A stretch of 64,000 nt of DNA from Meconema thalassinum. Its lineage: Eukaryota > Arthropoda > Insecta > Orthoptera > Tettigoniidae. A program made the position numbers and the translations under genes. Positions 54,065-64,000 of this stretch are shown here, piece after piece (the stretch's first letter is position 1; each line of letters opens with the position of its first letter). The stretch lies in the NCBI GenBank assembly GCA_946902985.2, contig OX336392.1, positions 22,829,482-22,893,481 on the forward strand. Direction: 5' to 3'. The notes below the pieces were generated by a model. That model made no database searches. It saw nothing but the letters and a program-made list of their open reading frames with translations, and was not told where the DNA came from.

Positions 54065-54525
54065 GAATAATTTTAATAATAATTGTGCTCTGGAGAAGGT
54101 GATTAGAGAATGGAGAAAATTAGACACGAATGGTATACATTTGGGAAGTAAAAAAGATAATATCCATTTAGATTCCTTGGTTTTCGCGGATGACATTGCT
54201 CTGATCACGGACACACCAGAAAATGCAAAGATCCAAGTAGAAAACTTAATGGAGCAAGCAGGAAAAATAGGTTTACAAATCTCCTTCCCCAAGACAGAAT
54301 TTATAACGAATGTTCAAGATTGTCCTGATGTAATAATCATAAACCAAAACAAAATACACAAAGTTATTCATTTAAGTATTTAGATGAATGGATAACTATC
54401 AATAACAATGATAATAACAGCTTGGAAGTCCGAGCAAAGAAAATGGACGTAGCATTTCACATCATGAGAAATGTATACAAGAAGAAGGCATTATCATGGG
54501 ACACTAAAATTAAAAAGATGGTATA
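54065..54525 (+). pseudogene. LINE reverse-transcriptase fragment (FADD region), frameshifted
   Basis: CALEKVIREWRKLD, then LVFADDIALITDTPENAKIQ and EQAGKIGLQISFPKTEF, then in shifted frame SFKYLDEWITINNNDNNSLE and IMRNVYKKKALSWDTKIKKM. Same LINE group as 1-2955. The frame shift is near 54367. AAT/GAA-rich repeats at 54010-54060 sit directly upstream. Confidence 0.8.
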
Positions 54526-54529
54526 TTGG

Positions 54530-55057
54530 CTTTCATGGTCGGTGAATTAAAACTCAGCAATTCTTCTAGGTCTGTGCCGTGTCTTGTGTGGGGTATCGCC
54601 TAGGACACCAAGCTGGCTCATCGGCGGGCTCTTGGTGTCTCCGCCCGGACCCCCACAGGAGTATAAAGGGAGGTATCGCGCAGTTTTCTATGTAAATACA
54701 TATTTTAAGCATTTTTTCTATAAATACATAAAATCCTGCTTTTCACTTATTAGCACATTAAAAGACATAATATTTAGCACTTTAAAAATCAGTATGCTAG
54801 ATCATTCAGTTTATTGCATTTTTGTTCTGTGTTACTTCAACGGGGAAGAACATGTGAGCTATCTAAACTTCACGCAGCGCGTATGTCAGCTTACAACTGT
54901 GTTATTCTTAACTTGCCGCCCCGTGCCACTCACTGTGGAAGCCGGGGATTTCCTTGTCCATAGCCATATTGCTCCGCGTGCTAGACCTCCCCCTCCCCAG
55001 CTACCTGGAACCAGTGTCACTCACATGCAGTTCACTTCACTGTAAGGCAGTTCTACG
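54530..55057. other. Unassigned, possibly 5' part of a hAT element
   Basis: The 153-aa frame here has no recognised motif. Its position upstream of the hAT zinc-finger fragment suggests element leader sequence. Confidence 0.3.
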
Positions 55058-55250
55058 ATGCCTAAATTAAAAACAACTACAAGATATTGTCTGTTGCAGA
55101 ACTTAAAGATAATTTTACTTCTGATGGGGTCGTTCTGTTCTGACAACCATGTGGGAAAGCAATCAAGGCTGAACAGCGATCTCAAGTTACACAACACCTC
55201 AAAGGCAAGAAACATATTGCCGCAGTTTTGCGCCTTCATAATAAGTGTTT
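55058..55250 (+). pseudogene. hAT/CGBP1-like N-terminal zinc-finger fragment
   Basis: MPKLKTTTRYCLLQN from ATG 55058, then in another frame LKDNFTSDGVVLF, an in-frame TGA where the first zinc cysteine is expected, QPCGKAIKAEQRSQVTQHLK and GKKHI. The C..C..H..H arrangement with TQHLKGKKH is the BED-like finger of CGBP1-like hAT-derived proteins. One indel and one stop. Compare the C-terminus at 10640-10900. Confidence 0.55.
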
Positions 55251-55377
55251 TGCGATAATCATCGATCATTTGTGATGGACAACCTGAAGATGTATCTCGT
55301 TGTGTATTGTAATGCTCCAGCAGTCAGTGAGCCATAAAATAAAGTGCATTAATTGGTACTGCATATTGTTTATAATA

Positions 55378-55690
55378 GCGGCTTCGGTGGCGTAGTCGGT
55401 AGCATGCTGAACTGCTGTGCCCAAGATAGCGGATTCAATCCCGGCCGAAGTCGTCGGATTTTTTAAGACCGTTAAAAATCCTTCAGTATGCCTTCCTTCG
55501 GAGGGGAAGTAAAGCCGGCGGTCCCATGTCATAGATTTATGGCATGTAAAAGATCCTTTCACAGACTAAACTTGTCTAAAGCAAAATTTGTTAGGTTAGA
55601 TTTCGTCAGAACGCTCTATCAAGGTTCCAACGTTCACCACTAGGTATCATTGGTAACTGGTGGCGAAAGTTGGAACTACTTGAAATTGAA
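55378..55690 (+). mobile_element. SINE family A, 3' truncated
   Basis: Well-kept A box (TGGCGTAGTCGG at 55388) and B-box region; CCATGTCATAGATTTATGGC body; ends near 55690. Confidence 0.85.
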
Positions 55691-55691
55691 C

Positions 55692-55790
55692 GGAACTCGT
55701 AGCTCACCCTTTAGGGTGTCCGCTGGAAGCAGCTACAGACTCAGGCGAGCCGAACAGATCCTCGGACACTCCCGGCACTAAAAGCCATAC
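55692..55790 (+). repeat. SINE family D tail fragment
   Basis: CGGACACTCCCGGCACTAAA and AGCCATACG match the reverse of 12548-12640. Confidence 0.7.
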
Positions 55791-55984
55791 GATAAATAGA
55801 TAATAATAAATAATAATAAATTGTTTATAATCATATTAATAAACTAAATTATAATTAAATATTTTTACTTCTTTGTCACATATTTCAGGTATTTTTAATA
55901 CATATAAAATAAATATTTTCCCGATTTTTAGCCCAAGTAAGAATGATGATAATAATATTAATAATAATAATAATAATAGTAATA

Positions 55985-56300
55985 ATATTTGTGAGATAGG
56001 GGCACCTTGATCATTAGTACCGTGTACTTTGGTGTAATTTTGGATTGTTTGATAACCTGTGTTTCTATGGTGATTGTAGTGGTCTGTGCGATCATAATTA
56101 TTAGAATACGTTATAGAGATAGGTGCTCCGGGGCTTGAAGTAAGTTACCATCCCTGCATTTTCCTGGAAGGAATGTGGACAATCTCGAGAAAATAAGCCA
56201 GACCCTGAACGTCCGCTGTCATCGCCGGGTTTCAAACCTCCAATCCCCAGACATGCTGCTGATCTCTATCGTAGTTATGGTGCGCAATTTAACGCTCCCG
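55985..56300 (-). mobile_element. tRNA-derived SINE, family H, uninterrupted copy
   Basis: GATAACCTGTGTTTCTATGG, CTTGAAGTAAGTTACCATCC and CCGCTGTCATCGCCGGG in the same order as the split copy at 51990-52915. Confidence 0.65.
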
Positions 56301-56755
56301 CATACGTCACGGTTTCTCTTCAAGGGCACGTTTCTTGGACAATATTATCTGTCATCATTTCATGAATTTGCCTCTTTGAGCTCCTTGATATATTGCCCCT
56401 ATAAATCAGTATTATCAGCGATGTATGGCGCCCAATATCAAATGACACACATCTAACTTACGCACAGCCGAGTGATTTAAATGCAAGCGGCAGAGGGTAC
56501 GTGATGAATGCTCTCATCAATATTTAGCAGCGTGCTGTTCCGGAATGAGTGCCTTAGGGAATTTCCAAATGCTCACCATACCTCATTCTTAAGCGCACCT
56601 TACACTCAGCAAGTAGATCAGCTTTTTATACACTGGCCTTTCTTCTTCTTATAATCCAGCAGTCTGCAATCCTTCTCCGCCAACTGTGATAAACACGCTT
56701 TCCGAATGGTAAATACTCATCCAGACTCAGCATATTTTATATAATTTTCTAAATA
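56301..56755. other. No gene recognised
   Basis: Unassigned. Confidence 0.4.
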
Positions 56756-56756
56756 A

Positions 56757-56972
56757 TAATAATAAACTTTCTTCGGCTTTTCCCAATTAATTGGGATCAC
56801 TGGAGCCAACCAGGCTCATTTTGGTTTTGGCCGGGGATTTAAGGCCGGATGCCCTTCCTGCCGCCACGTGATTTTTCAGGTGAAAATTTCACCCCGCTGT
56901 CACCGGGATTCGAACCCCGGCCGTCCGGGTGAAAGACGAGCAGCTAAGCCACTGCGCCATCACGCTCCCCGA
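56757..56972 (-). mobile_element. tRNA-derived SINE, family F
   Basis: Minus strand: GTGATGGCGCAGTGGCTTAG (A box) and GGTTCGAATCCCGG (B box), the best tRNA-like head in the window, then GGAAGGGCATCCGGCC and a (ATT)n tail at 56757. The acceptor arm has no partner, so it is not a tRNA gene. Confidence 0.8.
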
Positions 56973-57083
56973 ATAATAATAATAATAATAATAATATTAA
57001 TAATAATAATTATAAGCCATACAAGCAAGTATCAAGAAAATGGAAGTTGCTTTCCAAACCACCCGCAAGATACTGTATATAAC

Positions 57084-57995
57084 AACAAGTAGGTCCGTGA
57101 AGAACTATTCAGCCTATTTTCATATATCCTACTCATGTTATTTGCCTCTACCAACATACAAAATTTCAGTTGGATTGTTGCAATAGATTCGTAGATATTG
57201 AGAACCGACTAAATATTTCTGATGGTCGCCATATTGGATTTTTATTTATGTACTATTACATGAAAATTATTGAGTACGTGTGGTTTTCAAACTTCAATAG
57301 CATGATTAGGACACAAGAAGTAAAAAACGAGATTTTAAAATTTCGCACAGCTGCTATCTTGTGGTTATGAAAACAATAGAAATAAATTTGATGCCAGTGG
57401 ATTAATATTTGCATAAGCATTTAACGTACAAAGTTTCACTGCACTCAGATGGTTAAATCACGAGAACCGTCCATTTAAATATGTATACTTCGCGTCACCA
57501 CCATGTTGGATTTGTGCTCACCAGGTTCCTGACATTCCTATAGGTGAACTTATGTTCATAACCTATATGAACATAAAACAATTCAGTTTGATTGCTGTAA
57601 AAGATTCGTAGATATTGAGAACCGTCTAAATATTTCGGATGGTCGCCATTTTGGATTGTTTTATGTATAGGCCATAGAGTTATGTACCATTAAAGGAAAA
57701 TTATTGCGTAGCTTCTTTATTCAAACTTTCACTTCGATCGCATGATTACGACACAAGAAATAAAAACTTAATTTTGAAATTTCACACAGCCGCCATCTTG
57801 AGGTTATGTAAACAATTGAACTAAATTTGATGCTAGTGCATTACAATATGTATAATGATTTGCTGCGCCACATTTCAGTGCGCTCAGATGGTTAAATCGC
57901 GAGAAAAGTCTATTAAAATGTTCCAAATTCGCTTAGCTGCCATGTTCGTTTTGTACTTTACAGGTTTTTGAAACTTAAATAGATAAACTTGTAAC
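57084..57995 (+). mobile_element. 146-bp-period element (type 3), 3' truncated
   Basis: Begins AACAAGTAGGTCCGTGAAGA; GCCAT-like landmarks near 57228, 57357, 57502, 57647, 57792 and 57940. Ends abruptly at a LINE fragment. Confidence 0.75.
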
Positions 57996-58039
57996 AGTGC
58001 CAGTACATACTTGGTCCAAACTACAAAAACGGGATCTAC

Positions 58040-58424
58040 GTAAGAATCCAGGCAATAAATCTATTCTAAGATACAGAAGATCACTGACACAATGCACAAA
58101 CGCAGGGCTTGCTTCTCCGGTCACTTGCGACGGATGGACGACTCTAGATGGTCAACACGTATATTTAGCAATTTTTACTCAAAACCAAAAACTAGAATTC
58201 TCTGATACGTTAACGTCAAGAAACATCACCAAGAAACTCTCCTACAACCTGCTGACGCGCACAAACGAGACCTTTTCCGAACAAGCATCGTGACTTTTGG
58301 GACTTTCCGAGATGAGGAATGGACAACCGGTGCAAAGTGGTCGGATGAACGCCGTGCTCGACACTGCAAGCTAATGAAAACCAAATGGATCAATCGTAAA
58401 TTGAATAAACGCCAGAATGTATAG
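58040..58424 (+). pseudogene. LINE ORF2 C-terminal tail, one internal stop
   Basis: From ATG 58092: MHKRRACFSGHLRRMDDSRW, then after an in-frame TGA, VKKHHQETLLQPADAHKRDL and GAKWSDERRARHCKLMKTKW, stopping at 58422-58424. It parallels the tail of the LINE at 1-2955. An AAAT tail follows at 58455-58500. Confidence 0.75.
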
Positions 58425-58548
58425 CGGAATTTATAGTGGTCCCTGGTTGGCCGGTTAGCGAATAATAAATAAATAAATAAGTAAATAAATAAATAAATAT
58501 ATAATATTATTAATAATAAATATTTAATGTGTATCCGCAGATATATAT

Positions 58549-58689
58549 TGAACTAAAGAAGGCAGTTCTGTTAAACACCTGCCATATTATCAGGAAGTTC
58601 CTTGGTGACAATACCCTGGTCGAACACTCAGCAAGGCTCGATGATTCAGATGGCAATTTAGCTCATCCTATAAATGATGGAGACTCGTG
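58549..58689 (+). pseudogene. Short possible LINE C-terminal remnant
   Basis: Open frame IELKKAVLLNTCHIIRKFLG followed by a stop at 58687. The LLNTCHIIRKFL pattern is reminiscent of RT protein ends. Weak. Confidence 0.25.
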
Positions 58690-58831
58690 AAGAGTGGGGG
58701 CACAACATGTGGATGCACAGTAATGTGAAGACTCTGAACAGTGTAATCTACAAACGTACCTCAGTACAGATGGTTCCTTGCTAAGGCCGAACCAGGATGT
58801 AACATAAAGTGTAACCAGTATTTGCCATGAT

Positions 58832-58925
58832 AATGATGTCAAAAATTAACAATAATAATAATAATAACAATAATTAACCTAATATGATGATATCCGACTT
58901 TATTACTATTCCGATAAGAAGAATA
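58832..58925 (+). repeat. Left flanking direct repeat of the minisatellite
   Basis: ATGATGTCAAAAATTAACAA, an AAT run, then TTATTACTATTCCGATAAGA; repeated at 60752-60827. Confidence 0.85.
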
Positions 58926-58940
58926 CCACAATCAAAACTT

Positions 58941-60700
58941 GCATCCGCACAACTGTTATCCGTATCCGCCCCACATACGCACAACTGTTATCCGTATCCG
59001 CCCCGCATCCGCACAACTGTTATCCGTATCCGCCCCACATCCGCACAACTGTTATCCGTATCCGCCCCGCATCCGCACAACTGTTATCCGTATCCGCCCC
59101 GCATCCGCACAACTGTTATCCGTATCCGCCCCGCATCCGCACAACTGTTATCCGTATCCGCCCCGCATCCGCACAACTGTTATCCGTATCCGCCCCGCAT
59201 ACGCACAACTGTTATCCGTATCCGCCCCGCATCCGCACAACTGTTATCCGTATCCACCACGCATCCGCACAACTGTTATCCGTATCCGCCCCGCATCCGC
59301 ACAACTGTTATCCGTATCCGCCCCGCATCCGCACAACTGTTATCCGTATCCGCCACGCATCCGCACAACTGTTATCCGTATCCGCCCCGCATCCGAACAA
59401 CTGTTATCCGTATCCGCCACGCATCCGCACAACTGTTATCCGTATCCGCCACGCATCCGCACAACTGTTATCCGTATCCGCCCCGCATCCGCACAACTGT
59501 TATCCGTATCCGCCCCACATCCGCACAACTGTTATCCGTATCCGCCCCGCATCCGCACAACTGTTATCCGTATCCGCCCCGCATCCGCACAACTGTTATC
59601 CGTATCCGCCCCGCATCCGCACAACTGTTATCCGTATCCGCCCCGCATCCGCACAACTGTTATCCGTATCCGCCCCGCATACGCACAACTGTTATCCGTA
59701 TCCGCCCCGCATCCGCACAACTGTTATCCGTATCCGCCACGCATCCGAACAACTGTTATCCGTATCCGCCCCGCATCCGCACAACTGTTATCCGTATCCG
59801 CCCCGCATCCGCACAACTGTTATCCGTATCCGCCCCGCATACGCACAACTGTTATCCGTATCCGCCCTGCATCCGCACAACTGTTATCCGTATCCGCCCC
59901 GCATCCGCACAACTGTTATCCGTATCCGCCCCGCATACGCACAACTGTTATCCGTATCCGCCCCACATCCGCACAACTGTTATCCGTATCCTCCCCGCAT
60001 CCGCACAACTGTTATCCGTATCCGCCCCGCATCCGCACAACTGTTATCCGTATCCGCTCCGCATCCGCACAACTGTTATCCGTATCCGCCCTGCATCCGC
60101 ACAACTGTTATCCGTATCCGCCCCGCATACGCACAACTGTTATCCGTATCCGCCCCGCATCCGCACAACTGTTATCCGTATCCACCACGCATCCGCACAA
60201 CTGTTATCCGTATCCGCCCCGCATCCGCACAACTGTTATCCGTATCCGCCCCGCATCCGCACAACTGTTATCCGTATCCGCCCCGCATCCGCACAACTGT
60301 TATCCGTATCCGCCCCGCATCGGCACAACTGTTACCCGTATCCGCCCCGCACCCGCACAACTGTTATCTGTATCCGCCCCGCACCCGCACAACTGTTATC
60401 CGTATCCGCCACGCATCCGCACAACTGTTATCCGTATCCGCCCCGCTCCCGCACAACTGTTATCCGTATCCGCCCCGCACCCGCACAACTGTTATCCGTA
60501 TCCGCCACGCATCCGCACAACTGTTATCCGTATCCACCCCGCACCCGCACAACTGTTATCCGTATCCGCCCCGCACCCGCACAACTGTTATCCGTATCCG
60601 CCCCGCACCCGCACAACTGTTATCCGTATCCGCCACGCATCCGCACAACTGTTATCCGTATCCGCCCCGCATTCGCACGTTTGTTATCCGATTCTACAGG
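58941..60700 (+). repeat. 32-bp minisatellite, 55 units without net indel
   Basis: The unit starts GCATCCGCACAACTGTTATC and ends CGTATCCGCCCC. The first unit is at 58941 and the last at 60669; 1728 bp is exactly 54 periods. The unit has no TAA, TAG or TGA on the plus strand, so all three plus frames stay open and give 593-614-aa repetitive frames with a 32-residue period. These are by-products and not proposed genes. GC is well above background. Confidence 0.97.
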
Positions 60701-60751
60701 CATTACAATACGATTTTTAAATAGATAAACCATAAATTACTAAAGCAACAT

Positions 60752-60827
60752 ATGATGTCAAAAATTAACAATAATAACAATAATAATAATAATAATAATT
60801 GTATTACTATTTCGATAAGAAGAATAA
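60752..60827 (+). repeat. Right flanking direct repeat of the minisatellite
   Basis: ATGATGTCAAAAATTAACAA, an AAT run, then TATTACTATTTCGATAAGA, matching 58832-58925. Confidence 0.85.
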
Positions 60828-61134
60828 GGCTATAAAGAAACGTCGCGTCGTTCCCTTAGGATTAGTATGTCAAGTGCTATGTTATGTTATACCGCCAGAA
60901 TAGTAACCCTTTCCTGTTCCGAGTGATAATTATGCTTAATTGCATTATTTAAATGGGATTAGCTTAAATCATCGTCTTACATTTGTCATGAACAGAACAT
61001 AACGGTAAAATATGATATGTCATAAACATCCGGGTCCTAGTAATGATATTCAAAAAGTTCGGATTGTATTCTAAAAACTAACCGCACATTTTCTCCAAAC
61101 ATTATCCGTAGCTTATCCGCACAGATAGGCAAAC
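60828..61134. other. Unassigned, with degenerate minisatellite traces
   Basis: ATTATCCGTAGCTTATCCGC near 61100 resembles decayed units. CATCCGGGTCCTAG at 61029 resembles the 11272 motif. Confidence 0.45.
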
Positions 61135-61146
61135 TATATCCGCATC

Positions 61147-61323
61147 AGGGGGGCGTGGTGGCTCAGCGGTCTAGCTGTATGCCTCTCAATGCCGGTCAAT
61201 GCATGTGAGAATTTCGAAGTGAAATGCCATGTCCTGTGGTTCGGATTCCACGTAAAAAGGAGGTCCCGTGGCTCATAATCACAAGATTCACGGTCACGTA
61301 AAACTACAATCTTCCTTCCTTTT
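61147..61323 (+). mobile_element. SINE family B, internally deleted, with 12-bp target duplication
   Basis: A box TGGCTCAGCGGT is kept; the B-box segment is deleted. TATATCCGCATC (61135-61146) and TATATCCACATC (61324-61335) flank it with one mismatch. The rest aligns with 8032-8231. Confidence 0.85.
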
Positions 61324-61369
61324 TATATCCACATCTGCGCAGTGGTAAACCATAGGTTACAACACAACA

Positions 61370-61880
61370 GTCTTTTCATTTTTGATCACTTCAAAATTTC
61401 CATTGGAGAAAGAACATAAATACATATTCCAACCTATGCTTCACTCCACAAAGAGTCTTTATTCATACACTTCACACATTGTGGACTATCTCAAGATAGT
61501 ATTGCATATGGATATAAATATAAAATTTTCAACATGATGAATTTTAAAGTATTTTTAAAAGACATATTTAGACTAATTTGTATGAATACACAATACCAAC
61601 TATTTTTATATGTGGCATTTTTGCAAAATTGTTATTATGACCGTCAAATTAAAACTCACATTTGGTTACAAATCTGTTCTTAACTATTTTTATAAGATTT
61701 TTCATAGAAAACCCAAGTGAAATATTAACAACAAAGCTTTTCTCGTAATTACTTTAGTTTCTTTATAACAACACCACTGATAAAGGCTATAATATGGCTG
61801 AAACTGGAATATTTTATTAATCAATTTAAATTAATTTAATTATTGTTGACAAAGGAGTAATACATTTATTAAATGACATT
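61370..61880 (+). mobile_element. Penelope-like 3' region
   Basis: CACTGATAAAGGCTATAATA, then TGGCTGAAACTGGAATA, and a long AT-rich leader, organised like 39170-39440 and 49080-49255. Decayed. Confidence 0.35.
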
Positions 61881-61889
61881 AAAAAGCAA

Positions 61890-64000
61890 AAATTATTTAT
61901 CATTATTGCGCAGCTTTTATCTTTTTGACTGTGTACAGCTAGGTCATTTATTTATACCCCAGAGGTTTGCTACCACAGAACTATTGAGAAACCCAGTGCT
62001 CAGAAATAATACACTGTATAAGAATGACATATAACCTCTAATCATCATGTATAACACTTACAAATCATAAACATTTCAAAACACAAACATAAAATTAACA
62101 TGCAAAGAAGTGGATATGACAAGACATATAATTACTTACTTCTTACGTGGGTTTTCCACCTTTAACCTTTAATACGTTTTCAGAAATGTAGTGATTAACT
62201 TTCCTTAGCTTAGGTACTGTACAGGCCCGGGGGGCTGTACCCCCTGAGAGCCACCCCCCCATCTTCTACTAAAACCACCCCAACTGGCAAACATCATAAG
62301 ACCAGAACATCACCTTTACACGGCAAGAGGCGATCACCCAGCTCGGGAGGTTAGCCAACCACTTGCAACACATTCATAAACATTAACACTACAACTAACT
62401 GGGGCAGCTACGTCAACGAAATGCTGACTAAGCAACGGCAGGAACTATAAGAAGGGAGGCCTCTTTGGAGCATTATCTGTCATACAGTGTGCGCCGCCGA
62501 AGGCCCTAGCCGACAACTGTGCCAGCTGCCATCATCAGGTGAGACTCAGCAAGTGTTCAGAATCCTTTACTTTGTAAACATCCATCCACAATCTTGTACA
62601 CTCAACTTGTATCATTACTTACATTCCCCTAAAAGGGACTTACAATTTCACACTCACTGACCAATAAACACATGGTCAGTAAACTACACTTGTATTGATA
62701 ATTACATGCCTCTTTACATCCTCATACTCTTCCTGACTCTCGTCACGATTGACCGTGACCATAGTAGCCAGTAATTGCTTGCTCAGGTTTCATTGTGCTT
62801 CCCGCACGCGACTGCATAGCAGCGAGCCGCTGACATAAGCACGTCTATTATATCACTCACTCCGTCCAGCTGGCAGACCAGCACAGCAGCCTGCAGCCAG
62901 AGGAACATCCCCTAACAAATACTTACGTCTTTATAGCAGCACCCCCTAGCATTCAAACACTAAACAACACTCTACACTGGTAAGCTCTCCTGGTTTCGGG
63001 AAGCTGCTCTCAACTAGGAACCACCTTTTAAATTAACACAGTGACACTAATGTTTTAGCCCTAACTACCCCCCCCCCCCCAACTAAGGGATCTAAAACAG
63101 TACATTCTACTTTTCTCCAATATCATTTACCCTTCAAGATAGTTGCCAATTAGAAGCTCAATATTTGAAGGGACCCCTCAATTACAGTTTTCGTAAATCT
63201 GATTCATAATACAATTATTCAGTAGAATAAATTCTTCACGATGTCGTACAATATCCACAATTATTGGGATAATATCCAAGAGGACAAATTACTCATCATT
63301 TCTTAATTATTCCCTTTAAATCAGAATCCAGAAGCCGACCGATATCAAATCAAACCTCTCAAAAAACTGTCATGGCAGGCACATATTCTCCTAGCTTCGT
63401 AACAGCTGACAGGCACTCAGTCTAGTAAGCAACAACAAACCGTCCTCAAAGAGACAAATGACGAACCCAAAGCAAGAAACATTACATCACAAACCTCCCA
63501 TAAGAATAAATAAAATTTTACAGACCAAAGGCATTCTACGGTGAAAAGGGGGAAGAAGAAATAATTACAGACAAAAGCATTTAAAACCCCTTATTCACTA
63601 GGTCAAAGTGAATGCCAACTTACCGCGAGAAATCATGAGTTGAACCCATTAAATAAACATTGACAACTTGCCACTCCACGAGTACATAAATAAAATTTAG
63701 GACACATTACATTACTTTGACCAATACCGAGCAAAATACTTACTCGCTCCATCTCACAATATTCGAAGCAAGCCTAACATTATCATGCCGACTAATCAGA
63801 GGTTCCTTTAAGTAGCTTGGGCTACATATTAAATTTAATAATTAAGGAGCTCCAATTCCGACGATCACAAACATCCCAGACAAACCACATATTTCTTGGT
63901 CACTAGCCCTCTTTCCATTTCAGAACACACGAAGTTAAAGTTAACACTGACTTGCCTTTTACAAACCAAAAGGTATCTTACTATTTCAAAGCTATTCCAA
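61890..64000. other. No gene recognised
   Basis: Moderate GC, no long ORF. A GGCCCGGGGGGCTGTACCCC palindrome-like segment at 62224 and a C-tract at 63068-63081. Block 62200-62900 has LTR-like composition but no borders, primer site or coding region that I can identify. Confidence 0.45.

Noticed and set aside
54584..55045. 153-aa protein
   Set aside because: No motif, and it precedes a hAT relic; probably element leader sequence.
56895..56965. tRNA gene
   Set aside because: Good A and B boxes but no acceptor-stem partner, followed by a SINE body and ATT tail.
57997..58293. 98-aa plus-strand protein
   Set aside because: Off-frame reading of the LINE C-tail; the correct frame starts at 58092 and ends at 58424.
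58941..60700. CRISPR-like array
   Set aside because: Units are directly adjacent 32-bp repeats with no spacers, in an insect-type genome; it is a minisatellite.
60310..60700. Telomeric repeat
   Set aside because: The unit bears no relation to the insect TTAGG repeat.
58884..60728. 593- and 614-aa repetitive proteins
   Set aside because: All three plus frames are open only because the 32-bp unit lacks stop triplets; there is no frame preference.

Overview
The window looks like repeat-dominated euchromatin from a large, AT-rich insect genome. It is probably a polyneopteran (orthopteran- or phasmid-like), judging from the SINE and LINE styles; the species cannot be read from sequence alone. 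I found no convincing protein-coding host gene. Almost everything recognisable is a transposable element or its debris. The one plausible host transcription unit is a TATA promoter with a first exon near 36.63-36.76 kb and a small exon at 38.41 kb bounded by good splice sites; both appear non-coding.

Layout. 1-2.96 kb: broken non-LTR retrotransposon (endonuclease, reverse transcriptase, C-tail). 3-18.2 kb: SINEs and long repeats with internal ~146-bp periodicity (5.55-7.0 and 8.6-10.5 kb), a hAT C-terminus, LINE tails, and hairpin-bearing non-autonomous elements. 18.41-24.44 kb (minus): full-length I-group LINE with an 11-bp target duplication and one visible frameshift. 24.6-29 kb: LINE 3' end, DDE transposase wreck, SINE, LTR/primer-binding-site remnant. 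29.23-30.70 kb (minus): Tc1 transposon with one internal stop. 30.7-34.8 kb: two sets of tandem repeats. 34.9-36.4 kb: another ~146-bp-period element. 36.4-39.4 kb: putative promoter and exons, a SINE, and a long inverted repeat with hammerhead-like ends. 39.7-40.7 kb: LINE fragments in mixed orientation. 41.5-46.3 kb: a SINE split by a 3.5-kb TTAA-flanked insertion, which carries one repeat inserted inside the 3' hairpin of another copy (2.7-kb palindrome), plus a second TTAA-flanked 765-bp element. 46.8-49.3 kb: RTE-like LINE between inverted Penelope-like ends. 49.4-58.8 kb: hairpin elements, SINEs, a DUF4817-type transposon remnant, LINE tails. 58.94-60.70 kb: 55-unit, 32-bp minisatellite with no net length change. 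60.8-64 kb: SINE, Penelope-like end, and unrecognised sequence.

Best candidate for something undescribed: a family of non-autonomous elements with shared ends (AACAAG..GTTCCGTGAAGAAC..AGCCTA at the 5' side, GAAAAGTAGGCTAAAA at the 3' side, short asymmetric inverted ends and a 3' hairpin). Three sequence-unrelated interiors of this family all carry a landmark motif every ~146 bp. The structure recalls Helentron-associated (HINE-like) elements, but that classification is an inference.
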